The translations under genes and the position numbers were made by a program. A stretch of 64,000 nt of DNA from Megalopta genalis (lineage: Eukaryota; Arthropoda; Insecta; Hymenoptera; Halictidae). Under the pieces are notes generated by a model, which saw nothing but the letters and a program-made list of their open reading frames with translations, did no database searches and was not told where the DNA came from. The stretch covers positions 5,618,501 to 5,682,500 of the forward strand of contig NC_135026.1 in assembly GCF_051020955.1 (NCBI RefSeq), read 5' to 3'. Within the stretch, counting starts at the first letter, position 1, and each line of letters opens with the position of its first letter. Shown piece by piece: positions 48,279 to 59,165 of this stretch.

Positions 48279-50325
48279 TTCAATTATACTTTATCCCCGA
48301 CATAAACGTGTTCGCATTTCTTTCTCGATTATAAATGATATAGCAAGCATAGTAATTTATTTCTTGGTAAAAAATACTTGACTGGAAAGAACGGTTTTCT
48401 TGTTCGTAGAATCCTCGTCCGCATTGAATGATATGACATTTACGTTTTATAAACAGTAACATTTTATTGGTAATCGCTATAACAGAAAATACAGAGAATT
48501 AGTGTCCTATGTCTTTATAAATGAATTGGCACTAAATTTAGAATACATGAAAAATATGACTATCAGTTATAAATAGAATGTTGGTATACAGAATTGCTAC
48601 GACATGTGTACCCTAGACTAGAAGCAAATCTTAACGATTATGAAACTACTTTAATATACCGTTCTGTAAATAGCATTATTTATGTCAACTTCATTGCAAT
48701 TCCATACACATGAGAGCACTGATTTCCTTCGCAAAACGAAAACATTTTGTTCAATAAATCTCACAAAAATTAGTTCACAAGAATTGTACACATGTAATAA
48801 AGTCGCGCGTGGAGTATTTTGTATATTGCAAAAGTAGAGAAAAAAAGAAACTGCGAAAGTAGATAAAAAAAGAAACTGCAAAAGCAGAATAATCATAGCA
48901 GACTTAATTGTTCTCCGGTGCGTCAAAGCAAGCACTGGTCACCGACGTGTTTTATGCGTTTGAAATAAACGTTACATAGTCTATGATAGTTTTATAATAA
49001 AATCTTAAGTATTAAAGTATTCGATATACAATTTAGATATGTTCTTAAATGAAATATTTGGTAAACGTGTTATATAAAAAGAACTGATATATCACAGTAA
49101 CGTTAGTGAAAAAGATTTGTGATTTGTATAAATACTATCAAAATAAATAACAAAATAAATTAATGTAAAAGAACGATACAGCATTTGCTAATGTTAAAGT
49201 AATAAATAAATAAATCCGATCGATATACAGTATTGTTGAAATTCTAGAAAGTAATTTGTACTAAAGGTTCGGCCAAATGGTGCAACAGAACGCAACACAA
49301 GTAAAAGAAAATAATTCCGAGAGAACGTAAATCACTTCAAATCTTTGGCACATCAATTCATTTTATCGAGTTAAATGAAAAACTCATCGGGCTTAACAAC
49401 GCCCAAAACTTCATTTACAAAGTCGATTGTAAATACGATGTTCTACTCGAAAATATATTTTATGCTTGTAACTTTTTTGTCAAGTTACAAAATATTTCAA
49501 AACATTAATTTCGAAATCATCTAAAGTACGATTTAGGAACTTGTGAATACACATATACGACAATTTAATGATAATAAAATACGAAATAAATTAGTTCTTA
49601 TTTCAAAAATAAATAATTATGTCAAGCTAATCGAACGTTTAGCCAAATTCCTCTGCAGCTTTTCTTATCGATCTAAGCAAAGGAAACACGTAACGCCTAC
49701 ATTTTTAACTGTATTTTGTAAAACCTCTTCTATCCAAGTTAACGATCGTTCCTGTTTCACGACACCGTTCGTTAAAACTTTTATAAATCGTCGGAAAATA
49801 ATATATCTCGAGTGGAAATTCTACGACGCAAGACCTAATCTAAATTCTTAGTAGAGGATATTTAAGATGCTTAAGACGGTAATAAAAAATGTAAAGTCTG
49901 ATTAAGTATAGAAATAGTTATCAGCTACGTAATTTAAATTATACCTTGATACAGAAATGCACTTGCGAAAACCGGTCACATCCGATTTCGCTGAAATTTT
50001 ACAGACATCTTTACTTTTCATACAATGTCTGTCAGAAGTTTCGACGAGTTTCAGTTAAAATAGAAAATTTTGTGAAAAATGGTTTACCATTATAACCTTA
50101 CTACATTGCCTTACACTGCCGTTTCAATCATTTGCAAAATTTTGGGCATTAAACTTCGCTTTCTGGCAAACACTGTACTTTTGTAAAAATGAAACTAGTT
50201 TCAAAATGTCAGTCAAAATCGAACGTGACCAGTTCTCGGACGTTTCGCTGAGAAATATTTTCTGTTCCTAGTCGTATGTACCCTTTCCTAGAAAGTGAAT
50301 CTATCTAATTGCACAAGTACAAAGT
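48279..50325. other. intergenic region between convergent genes, probable 3' untranslated regions
   Basis: AT-rich, without repeats or a recognisable coding exon. For the plus-strand dynein gene, AATAAA hexamers occur at 48964-48969 and 48996-49001. The minus-strand FKRP transcript should also end here, and a TTTATT (AATAAA on the minus strand) is at about 48464, which might imply overlapping 3' ends. Small frames in both directions look non-coding. Confidence 0.4.
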
Positions 50326-52018
50326 CTAAAACGAAACTTTCCCGAGAAGTTCTGGTTTCTCTATCACACCTTTAAAGTACTTCCATTCTAAAAAATCCCT
50401 GATATTGTTCGGACACGGCACTTGCCTACCAGCGAATTCAATGCTCGACATCGGATGAAGAAACTGTTCCGGGAAATTCCTTTGATGCAGAAACCATGCC
50501 GCTTTGGTCATAGAACCGTTCTTCGAGTAAAACGGAAGTATGTTCACGTTCAAATGATTGATCTTCGAGTACTGCACTTTAAAATAGTCCCCCTCGGTGG
50601 CTTTCTCCCAGACGAAACCGTCGTTGTCGACGGTGGGTTTAATCATGGCCTTGATGATCCATGGGGATCGTTCAAGGTCGTCACGATTTACACCTATTTG
50701 TACTTCATGATCCCACGGCAGAATATCGCCGTTCTTCATAGCACCAAGTAAAGATCCCCCCTCCAACCAGAATCTTACACCAACCTCTTCTAACTGATCG
50801 AACACGTGATGAGCAACTTTTCTTAATCCTGAGAGACAACAAGGTGGCGTGTATCTCTTTTGATAAAGATACGACGGTATACCGTTTACAATTGATCCAA
50901 AGCATCTGCTGCTTTCTCTCGAACAACCGTACCACTCTATGGTATCCGATTCCCTTACAACTTTCTTAATTCCTAACTTTTCGAACATTATTCGTTCACG
51001 ATTCAGATGTAGCTCTTGTAATTTCCACTGGGATTGCTGATTTGTGTGTAACAACTTTCCTTCGTTCAGCTGATAACTTGTCAGTATATGAATCTAGGAA
51101 CAAGTAATAACATCATAAGATCGCACTAAATCATTCTTCTCTTTTCACACTGTGTCGCATCGAGACTGTATTATAAAGTATTAGAAGATTGAACCAAAAT
51201 TGGATACCTTTGAACTTATTGCAGTCGTTTGAATGTACAATGCGTCTGCGAATGGTAACAAGAAAGGATCGGTTAACTTCCTTAATATCCTCGTCTCGAT
51301 GATAGTAGCATGTTTTCCAGTTACACTGTCGCATACATTGCCCTCGATTCTTGAGAACTTAAGGCTCCATTCTCTTACTTTTAAATCTATGCTAATGCAA
51401 TTCAAATTTGCCTTTCCTATCGGTACGATTACTATACCTAGTTTTCCTGCGTGCGACACGGTCTCCTGTAACAAGACAATTCGATTAATGCCGATTGAAT
51501 CCAATGACGCCAACAATTGTGTCTGAATAATGTAAACACACAAAGACGCTCACCTGTACGACTTCTTTATTGGTAAGTCTGCTCGCGTCCGGTAAAAATA
51601 ATACGTACTTCGTACGTACATAGAAAAGCGGATTTCTCTCGTCGTAAGACGTGTTGAAATCCGGTTGTAAATTTATCAGCTTCACATTTTGCATGCTATA
51701 ATTGGCAAAATCCAATTCTAACGGAGGGTACGGCAATTCATTAGATACTATTAAAATTGGTATGGTCGGGAAAAAGTCCAAAACAGACTCCACCGTGGAA
51801 GCAACATCGTTCTCGAAGTTCTCGAACTGTCTTATAACAACAGTGACGAGACGAGCCAGCCGGCGATGGAGTTTCTGCGGCGGATCGGTTGTCACCACGT
51901 TCGGTGTCAACAATCTCAATGTGTTCTGCGCCGCGAACAATCTCCATATTCTGTGCCATATAATAATATTACCTAACAGCGCGAGCACTAACAGCGTTCT
52001 GACAAACTTAAGACGCAT
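50326..52018 (-). CDS. FKRP: fukutin-related protein (ribitol-5-phosphate transferase family), 496 aa
   Basis: Orthologue of the Golgi type II membrane enzyme that, in vertebrates, adds ribitol-5-phosphate to the O-mannosyl glycan of alpha-dystroglycan. Exons (minus): 52018-51554, 51465-51208 and 51093-50326, with 88- and 114-bp introns, all phase 0. The model gives 496 aa against about 495 in human. The start is placed at MRLK because human FKRP also starts MRL; an in-frame ATG lies 12 codons upstream. Residues 6-21 form the membrane anchor. LKVREW in the stem-like domain matches human LREW. The four zinc-site cysteines are C298, C305, C326 and C327 (WYGC, RCFG, PPCC). The LicD-like core has WLEGGSLLGA, then PWDHEVQIG, then GFVWEKA-EGD-F-VQYS, FPEQFL and PNN-R-FLE-K. 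The acidic motif PWD-x-D-x-D of the human enzyme reads D369-x-E371-x-Q373 here. Splice choices were guided by alignment to my memory of the human protein. Confidence 0.93.
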
Positions 52019-52795
52019 AATTATCGCGTGTTCTCCAGTATCATTGTACGCCAAATGTTCTTTCAGTTAACATTCGTATCGTAAACACTTTTCAATCTCG
52101 TTCTCAATAGTTTCTTATGCCAAGGTGCATTCGTGTACACTTCAATTCATTTTGCCCGAGCTACCAACATCGTTTCATCCTTTTTACCTATACCGTGGAG
52201 CCCCTGGGACCAATTGGTGCTGCCATCGCTGTGAAATCGTAGTCTCGAATTTCACACCAACCCTGGTTGCAACCAGGGAGGTCATGGAGAAACGAGGTTT
52301 CTCTCAACAAGGTTTTTCAGGTCTGGAACACTTTGTGAAACAGTTGGCAACACTGTCAACCAGTGCCGCGGCGAAAGGTACTAGATTTGTCTGGAAGTGG
52401 GGATGGTGTGGCAGGGAGGGAGTCTTCCCACAGGTTCTTCAATTTCTTTTAGAAATTTGGTGCAAACGATCGACGTTTAGAGGATCCAAGCATCTGAACA
52501 AAAATCAAATTAATGTTTTCATCTAGCACAAAATCTAGCACCTTTTATGCCAACCCTGCTAATCAATGTTGTTAGGAATCCACAAACCATCTACAAAGGC
52601 CTCATCGTCGCACACCCCTCGGAGTCGTTAAAAATCTTCTTATTCTCTAACTTTGCATTCCCTTAATATCGAAGGGTGTTAGAAAGGCATAGTTAGCGAG
52701 AGTCGAGTATATTGTACATTTCAACAAGTGATCATACGGTAACTTAACGTTTCTACCGAAAGTTGCAAGAACAGACTTGTTTTTACCAACGTAAA
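52019..52795. other. upstream flank of FKRP and unassigned sequence
   Basis: The first 100-200 bp are the likely 5' region and promoter of FKRP. A 133-codon plus ORF at 52125-52526 has no recognisable domain, and I do not call it. Confidence 0.35.
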
Positions 52796-52799
52796 AGAA

Positions 52800-53345
52800 T
52801 GTATTTCATTTTTACATAAATAATAGAGTATACTTCATCTTCATTATTCATTTTATTTTTATTAAATCATGTATACTTCATTTTTACTTAAAGTAATATA
52901 TTATACTTCATTTTACTAAAGTAATACAGTACGCTTCATTTTCTTACTAAGGTAATAGAATATACATCGTTCTTAGTAACTCTCGATAAACTATCTTGTA
53001 TACTTTATTCTTACTAAAGTAACACAGTATACTTCATTCTTGCTAAAGTAATAAAGTATACTTCATTCTTACTAAGGTAACAGAATATACACCGTTCTTA
53101 CTAACTCCATAAACTATCTTGTACACTTCATTTTTACTCAAAATAATATATTATACTTTATTCTTACTAAAGTAACACAGTATACTTCATTCTTACTAAT
53201 GTAATACAGTATACTTCATCCTTACCAAGGTAATAAAATATACATCGTTCTCACTAACTCCATTAACTATCCTATATACCTCATTTTTTTTTTTACTGCA
53301 CTAATGAAACATATTTCGTTCTTGATAACGTAACAAAGCTTCAGG
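52800..53345. repeat. satellite array H, ~30-bp unit with ~140-150-bp higher-order blocks
   Basis: Units of TATACTTCATTCTTACTAAA then GTAATACAG. Every fourth or fifth position carries the variant AATATACATCGTTCTTACTA followed by ACTCCATAAACTATC, at about 52945, 53080 and 53232. Confidence 0.9.
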
Positions 53346-53830
53346 TACACTTCATTCTCGCTAACGTACCGAATGCTTCGCCATCAACCGTGAACGTATA
53401 GTACCATTTAACGCCGGCAGATGTAGCTGCGAGTCCAAATACCGAAAGCATCGAACAAGTGAAGGATATCCACCTGCTTTCCCACCTGTAAATAAAAACC
53501 GCTTCTGAATTACGCACTTGTTCATCGGGCAAAACAAATTAAAATGTTTCATTCGCAAATCCATTAGTACAGACAACTCCAAAAGCTGTGTACATTAATT
53601 TCCCTCCAGCTAAAATTACATTCGCAAATGCTATCGAGCAAAACCCGACAATCTGATCAAAATGTTGTACTAATAGGCGCTTAAATGAGCAGAACTACAA
53701 CAAATAAAATTCCAAAAACATTAAAAACATAACTAATCAATCCCCGATGACACTCTTGTGCTCCATTATATGTAAAACAGCACATCTATTGCTACATTTT
53801 GAAAATCAACTATTACCATTGAATTCGAGA
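53346..53830. other. unassigned sequence
   Basis: No gene or repeat is recognised. Confidence 0.35.

Positions 53831-53831
<1 letters not shown>

Positions 53832-53899
<68 letters not shown>
53832..53899. repeat. (CA)n microsatellite, ~34 units
   Basis: Uninterrupted CA dinucleotide tract of about 68 bp; alternating purine-pyrimidine DNA, likely length-polymorphic. Confidence 0.98.
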
Positions 53900-53900
<1 letters not shown>

Positions 53901-54114
53901 TATTAAATAAATTAAAAGACTAAATAAATATAGTGCACAGATTTGTCCCTCCCCCCCCCAATAAGCGTTTTGGTTGTTTAAAACGGGGACTTCGCTAGTT
54001 CCAATCGAATGAAAATCGAAGGAGTTAAGACGATCGAGTATTTGTACAAATATCGAGTAATTGAATTAAAGGGAGGGGGAAATTGGCAAAAGTATTGTTA
54101 CACCGTGAACATCA

Positions 54115-54177
54115 TAAGCAGCATAAGCAGCATAGGCAGCAGCATAGGCAGCAGCAGCAGCAGCAGCAGCAGCAGTG
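54115..54177. repeat. (GCA)n / GCATAAGCA microsatellite
   Basis: Imperfect CATAAGCAG and CATAGGCAG units lead into an uninterrupted GCA run at about 54148-54175. It lies at the left edge of the GC-rich block and is open in several frames. Confidence 0.9.
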
Positions 54178-54449
54178 TCGTGCACCGAGCAGCAGAGCGT
54201 GGCGCGATGGGGATGGAGGCCGCGAGCAGGCGAGCGAGTCGGGCTCGCCGAGTCGAGGATCGAGAAGCGACCGACGGCTCCGAAAGGCAGTGCACGCCCG
54301 ACTGCCGACACGAGCGGATGGCGTACGTAGCCGTTCGCGTCACGCTAGCCTCGTGATATTCCTTCCTGTCAGAGAGAGACACGGTCGCCGGCGTCGTATT
54401 TAGTGACGAGTCACGGAGTATTTCGTTCGCGTTTTGCGACGCGCACGCG

Positions 54450-54641
54450 GTCGTGATCGTCAGGCTGACCGGTGGTGGTCGCGTGTCGCGCAGCCTGCCG
54501 CGCGGGGGCCGGGAGGGCGAGAGCCGGTAACGGACGGATCGTGACAGAAAAAGGCGGCGCAGAGGCGCGGAGGGGAAGCCGAAAAGCACGGGTTTTCGTT
54601 CGGTCCCTCCGCGAGGCAACGTCGGCGGCGTCCCGCGCGCT

Positions 54642-54672
<31 letters not shown>

Positions 54673-56112
54673 GTCCCGACCAGCATTGTGCCGCGCGTCT
54701 CCTCGCGGCCACGTGTGTCGCGTCGCGCGGTTCCACACGCGCCCGAAAATCCGTCGACGCAGCCAGACGCGCGCCGGCGGGCTTGCGCAGACGGCGGGAC
54801 GGCACCAAAAGTGGTGCGCGCGCGTGCTGCCCTATCCGGAGCCCGGTGACGTTGGTTACCATAGTAGCGCGCGTGGCGATCAGCTGATCGTCGCGACCCG
54901 AGCGTGTTCGACCGTCGGCAGTCGGCCAGCAGCGGCTCCGTCCACTCGTCGTTCCGTGCGTCGCGTCGCCGCAATACGGTCTCGCGTTCAATCAGGATCC
55001 CTCATTCTTCCGCGGCAACGCCGTCGTCCTTCTCGCGCGGCCACAGCCGACGAACAGCTACGGAAACGTCCGCAACGTTGCCACAAGGATCCGCCGAAAG
55101 TTCAACAGTGTTACCACAGTGTCAAATGCTCGTTCTCGCCGCTGTCAGACGCCGGACAAGATCAGCTGACGCGCACCGTCGCACCAACACGCTTCGTCGA
55201 ACGAACACGCTCCGGACGCGAAGCAGTGCAGTGTTGCACCAGTGCTCGGCCAGCTCCCTGTGACATTCGCGGACGCCGTGGCCGCTCGTGCGTCGTCGTG
55301 CTCGCCCGTGAACATCTCCATCCAGCGGCACAGTTCCGGTCGTCGCGTTATCATGTTCCGTCGCGCCGATCTCCGCGGATCGTCCCGCACGAATTATCGA
55401 TACGTTCGCGTCGTTCTCGACTCCACCGCGGAGCATTTCTGACCTACATTGCGACCAGTGTTTGCCGAACAGGTGTACCCGCGGTTTCGTGTCGCCGCCG
55501 CAGGAACGAACCGCGCGCGGACCCAACCGCTTTGCGGTGTGAACTGAAGTCAGCCGTCGGTGACCGCAGCACCGCCGAAATAATCGCCGAACGAAGTCGC
55601 TGCCGCCCGCCAAGGACTATACTACGAGAGAGACACTCGGGCTTCACGGGAATTTAAATGCTCGAGGACCGAGCCGACCGCTACGCAGCGTGCTACGACA
55701 GATGCGAGTGATCCGCGGGGAATAAGCATCGATATTCAGTGTCGAGTGAACCGTCGTTCGTAGTGCGAGTGTGACGATCGTACGTACGGTGACGCGCGTT
55801 CGCCCGTCGACGGAGCGGATTTGGAAGACCGTCGGGCCCGTCGGACAGCTTCGACGCTCGACCGGAACGGACACCGTTCGACCGCCGTGCTCCAAGGACT
55901 CGCGAAGTCGCTCGGCGTTGTTTTTCTCGTCTTTTTTTCCGACGGACCACCAGTGATATCGCTTTCTGTGCGGTGTTTCGCAGCTTCCTCGTGGCGGCGA
56001 TGACAGCTCGCGGGATTTTTCTCGGGCACGCGGGAACTGTGTCGGTCACTGCGGACGGATTAAGCCGGACATGAGGAGAACGAGCTTCTCGGGATCGTCT
56101 TGATAGAGAGCT
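54450..56112 (+). promoter_or_regulatory. 1.7-kb GC/CpG-rich block, possible promoter and non-coding first exon
   Basis: GC-rich and CpG-dense between AT-rich flanks, with a GCC run at about 54645-54668 and a palindrome CGATCAGCTGATCG near 54877. The plus strand ends this composition at GAGAGCTTTG|GTGAGC (donor at about 56113). Long frames (for example 54686-55657 plus and 54098-54991 minus) are Arg/Ser/Ala-rich, overlap each other and show no domain. ATGs close to the donor are followed by stops, so the exon would be untranslated at its 3' end. No downstream coding exon is found before 64000. Transcription is inference. Confidence 0.35.
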
Positions 56113-56339
56113 TTGGTGAGCACTCATCGTTGCCGAGAATTTCCACTTCGATTTTCCCGCCGAATTTCTAAACGATTCGCGTAGTCGTCGGCGAGCGTCT
56201 ATGTAGGATAATTTGGTTCGGTCGAACATATTTGTGGAGTCATTGTATGTCGTTTTGTGCGCGCGTTCGTGGGAATTATGAGATATGATCGGCGTTCATG
56301 CTGGAAGTTTTGAGAGGTTGATTAGGGTGGGCGGTAAAG

Positions 56340-57200
56340 GGGTGATTTTTGTTGGCGATGGGAATATTGTTGCATTTTTTGAAACATGATTTTTCTGATA
56401 TTAGAATGACAGATTGTAAATATGACACTGTTTTAGGTGTTAAGGGTTTTGTAATATCGAGTGCAATTATGTTGCAGGGAATCGGGTATAGGTTTTTAAA
56501 ATCGAGTAATAACATTGTAGTAATTTTAGAAATGTGATTTTATTGTCACTAGAATGGCACGTCCCCCTAAATACCGCACAGTTTAGGATGTTTCAAGAGT
56601 TTAGTAATATCAAATGCAATAATGTTGCACAAAATCTAATACAAGCTTCTAAAATCGAGTAATAACATTGTAGCATTTTAGAAATGTGATTTTACTGACA
56701 CTAGAAAGGTGCACCGTCCTAATTACAGCACAATTTAACACGTTTCAATTATTTTATAACATCGAATGCAACAATGTTGCCCAGAATCAAGCACAAATGT
56801 CTAAAATCGAGTAGCAACATTGTAGCATTTTAAAGATATAATTTCACTGAAACCGGAATAGCGCGTTCCACCAAAATACATCGCAGTTTAAGATATTCCA
56901 AGTATTTTGCAATATCAAAACAACAACAATGTTGCACAGAATCGATATCCAAAATAAAAAGCGTAATAAAATCGTTGCGTTTCTTTGAAATACGTTTCCT
57001 CTGACGCCGGAACGGTAGGCCACAAATACGGCACAGATTTCTCAAGGCGCAGTCACGGTTTTTGCAACGTCGAACACGAAAATGTTGTACACACGATCCC
57101 GCGAGAATCAGACGAAAACGTTGACATTCCTGAAATGCTGCGATTTCCATGGCCGCTGCTGTAGAGACTCCGGTCAGTTGTCGTGTCGACGAACCTCTAT
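56340..57200. repeat. five diverged ~150-160-bp tandem copies
   Basis: Each monomer contains AATGTGATTTTACTGACACT-like, CACAGTTTAGGATGTTTCAA-like, AATATCGAATGCAACAATGT-like and AAAATCGAGTAATAACATTG-like segments in the same order. The last segment recurs near 56502, 56660, 56808 and 56965. The copy nearest 57100 is the most GC-rich and least similar. Parts of the minus strand keep an open frame (56830-57252, 140 codons) spanning two monomers, so a decayed coding repeat is conceivable but unproven. Confidence 0.75.
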
Positions 57201-57449
57201 CGATCTTTGCCTCGTGTCTGCGTCCGTCCTCCCCCGCCGCATAGCAATGCAAGCTACGTTGGATTTCAGATACGGTTGTTCCTTATCCGGTTTGCGTCAT
57301 TAAGACCGTTCGAAAAATCTTCCGACGCTTTTTTCCCCGTCGCATCGGCGCCCTGAAAACACGAAACGGCGCGTTACATGTCGATATCGCGCCGTTAAAA
57401 ACGGCGTCTTCGAAATTCACCGTTCGCTTCCTCGCGAAAATTGATCCAT

Positions 57450-58150
57450 TATATTATATTTTAATATAAAAAACATTACATTACATTTATTACATTACAT
57501 TACAATTACATTACATTTATTACATTACATTACAATTACAATTACATTACATTAGATTACAATTACATTACATTACATTACATTACAATTACGTTACAAT
57601 AATATTACAATTACATTACATTACAATTACACTACATCACAATTACATTAAATTACATTACAATTACGTTACAATTATATTACAATTACATTAAATTACA
57701 TTACAATTACGTTACAATTATATTACAATTAAATTACATTACAATTACGTTACAATTATATTACAATTACATTACATTACAATTACATTACATTACAATT
57801 ACATTACATTACATTACAATTACGTTACAATTATATTATAATTACATTAAATTACATTACAATTACGTTACAATTATATTACAATTACATTACATTACAT
57901 TACATTACAATTACATTACAATTACATTACATTACATTACAATTACATTACATTACATTACATTACATTACAATTACATTACAATTATATTACAATTACA
58001 TTACAATTACATTACATTACATTACATTACAATTACATTACAATTATATTACAATTACATTACATTACAATTACGTTACAATTATATTACAATTACATTA
58101 CAATTACATTACAATTACATTACAATTACATTACACTATATTATATTATG
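57450..58150. repeat. ATTAC / AATTAC pentamer-hexamer satellite
   Basis: About 700 bp of TTACATTACAATTACATTAC words, with longer phrases such as AATTACGTTACAATTATATT recurring at intervals. Confidence 0.97.
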
Positions 58151-58590
58151 TTATATATTAATAATGTAATAATACAAATAGTTATCTATAATATTAATCT
58201 CTATTTTGTATTTCCGTGGTATATCAACGCGATTCCGTGTTACTGGAAGAAAATAAATAATAGAATCGCAAAGCACCGCGGATCGGAGAAATTCGAAGAT
58301 GGAGCATCGACGCGACGGCTCGCGCGCAAGTAGCAGTAAACGAGAGACACCGGCGGCGATAAACGCCGCCCGCATAATAAAGGTACACACTCGGTGATAA
58401 GCTCTCGGCGACGAGTGCCTGGCGTATCATTGTCTCTTTTCACTAACGCGCGGCTGCTATCTCTTATCTGCTTTCGTTTCCGATACTCTCAAGAAAGGCA
58501 ACGGTGCGTTTATTTAATAGGGGTTAGCGTGTCCGATCATGGCACGCCCGTTTCCACTTGTCGGAAAATCGTCGCTGTGTGTTCGCGGTA
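58151..58590. other. unassigned sequence
   Basis: No gene is recognised; short overlapping frames only. Confidence 0.35.
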
Positions 58591-58758
58591 TTAAAAATCA
58601 AGTCAAATAATTATATAAAATTTAAATAAATAATAAATTAGATAAAATTAAAATAAAATTCAAATAAATCAAATAAAATTAAAATAAAATTGAAATAAAA
58701 TTATATAAAATTAAAATAAAATAACCTTGATAATCGGCGACTAGAAAAACAAGCTGTG
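58591..58758 (+). mobile_element. dispersed AT-tailed element, copy 3 (short)
   Basis: Starts AAAAATCAAGTCAAATAATT, continues with AAATAAATAATAAATTAG and AAAATTAAAATAAAATT units. It ends with the border ATAACCTTGATAATCGGCGA then CTAGAAAAACAAGCTG, homologous to copies 1 and 2. The outer border part present in the other two copies is absent. Confidence 0.6.
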
Positions 58759-58969
58759 TTTTTTACATTGTTATTTTCAGTATGAGACGCGACATAAGTT
58801 ATCGCATCTATTATGCCTAAGCAGTTATTGTTTCCACGTTTCCGGGTGAATATTTATTCATTAAAATCGCCGCGGAGTTCCCGTAAGGTCGCGTCCGATA
58901 TCGCGAGGCAGTCTAAATTTCAGTTCATTTTTGCGGAAATTCGTCGTGATTAGGCCGCGGATTTTATGC

Positions 58970-59165
58970 ATTCAATGCATTTTGTGCATCTATTGCATTT
59001 ATTACCAAAGTTGATAGACGATATTTAATGCATTTTATGTATTTTGTGCATTTATTGCAAAAGTTGGTAGATGAGATTCAATGAATTTTGTGCATTTTGC
59101 GCGTTCAATGCATTTTGTGCATTTATTGCATTTATTGCAGAAGTTGGTAGATGAGATTTAAAGCA
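58970..59165. repeat. GCATTTTGTGCATTTATTGC repeat, ~70-75 bp, three copies
   Basis: The phrase ATGCATTTTGTGCATTTATTGC followed by AAAAGTTGGTAGATGAGATT recurs with periods of about 55-75 bp at about 58970, 59030 and 59105. Confidence 0.8.

Noticed and set aside
51070..51093. FKRP exon 3 starting at the nearer acceptor TATCAG|CTG
   Set aside because: It loses eight residues that the human protein has at this place. The upstream TTCCTAG|ATT acceptor restores the length and an alignable IHIL stretch.
51466..51553. FKRP intron 1 read as a 31-bp intron with 19 extra residues (acceptor ATTCAG)
   Set aside because: A 31-bp intron is too short for insects. The downstream acceptor TTACAG|GAG gives an 88-bp intron, and the resulting spacing up to LKVREW then matches human FKRP.
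54098..55657. Long ORFs of 297 aa (minus) and 323 aa (plus) in the GC-rich block
   Set aside because: They overlap each other and several others, are Arg/Ala/Ser-rich as base composition predicts, include a polyalanine run from a GCC repeat, and show no domain.
56830..57252. Cys-rich minus ORF read as a zinc-finger protein
   Set aside because: The cysteines do not form a standard finger spacing. The ORF spans two monomers of a degenerate repeat, and the matching frame is broken in the other copies.
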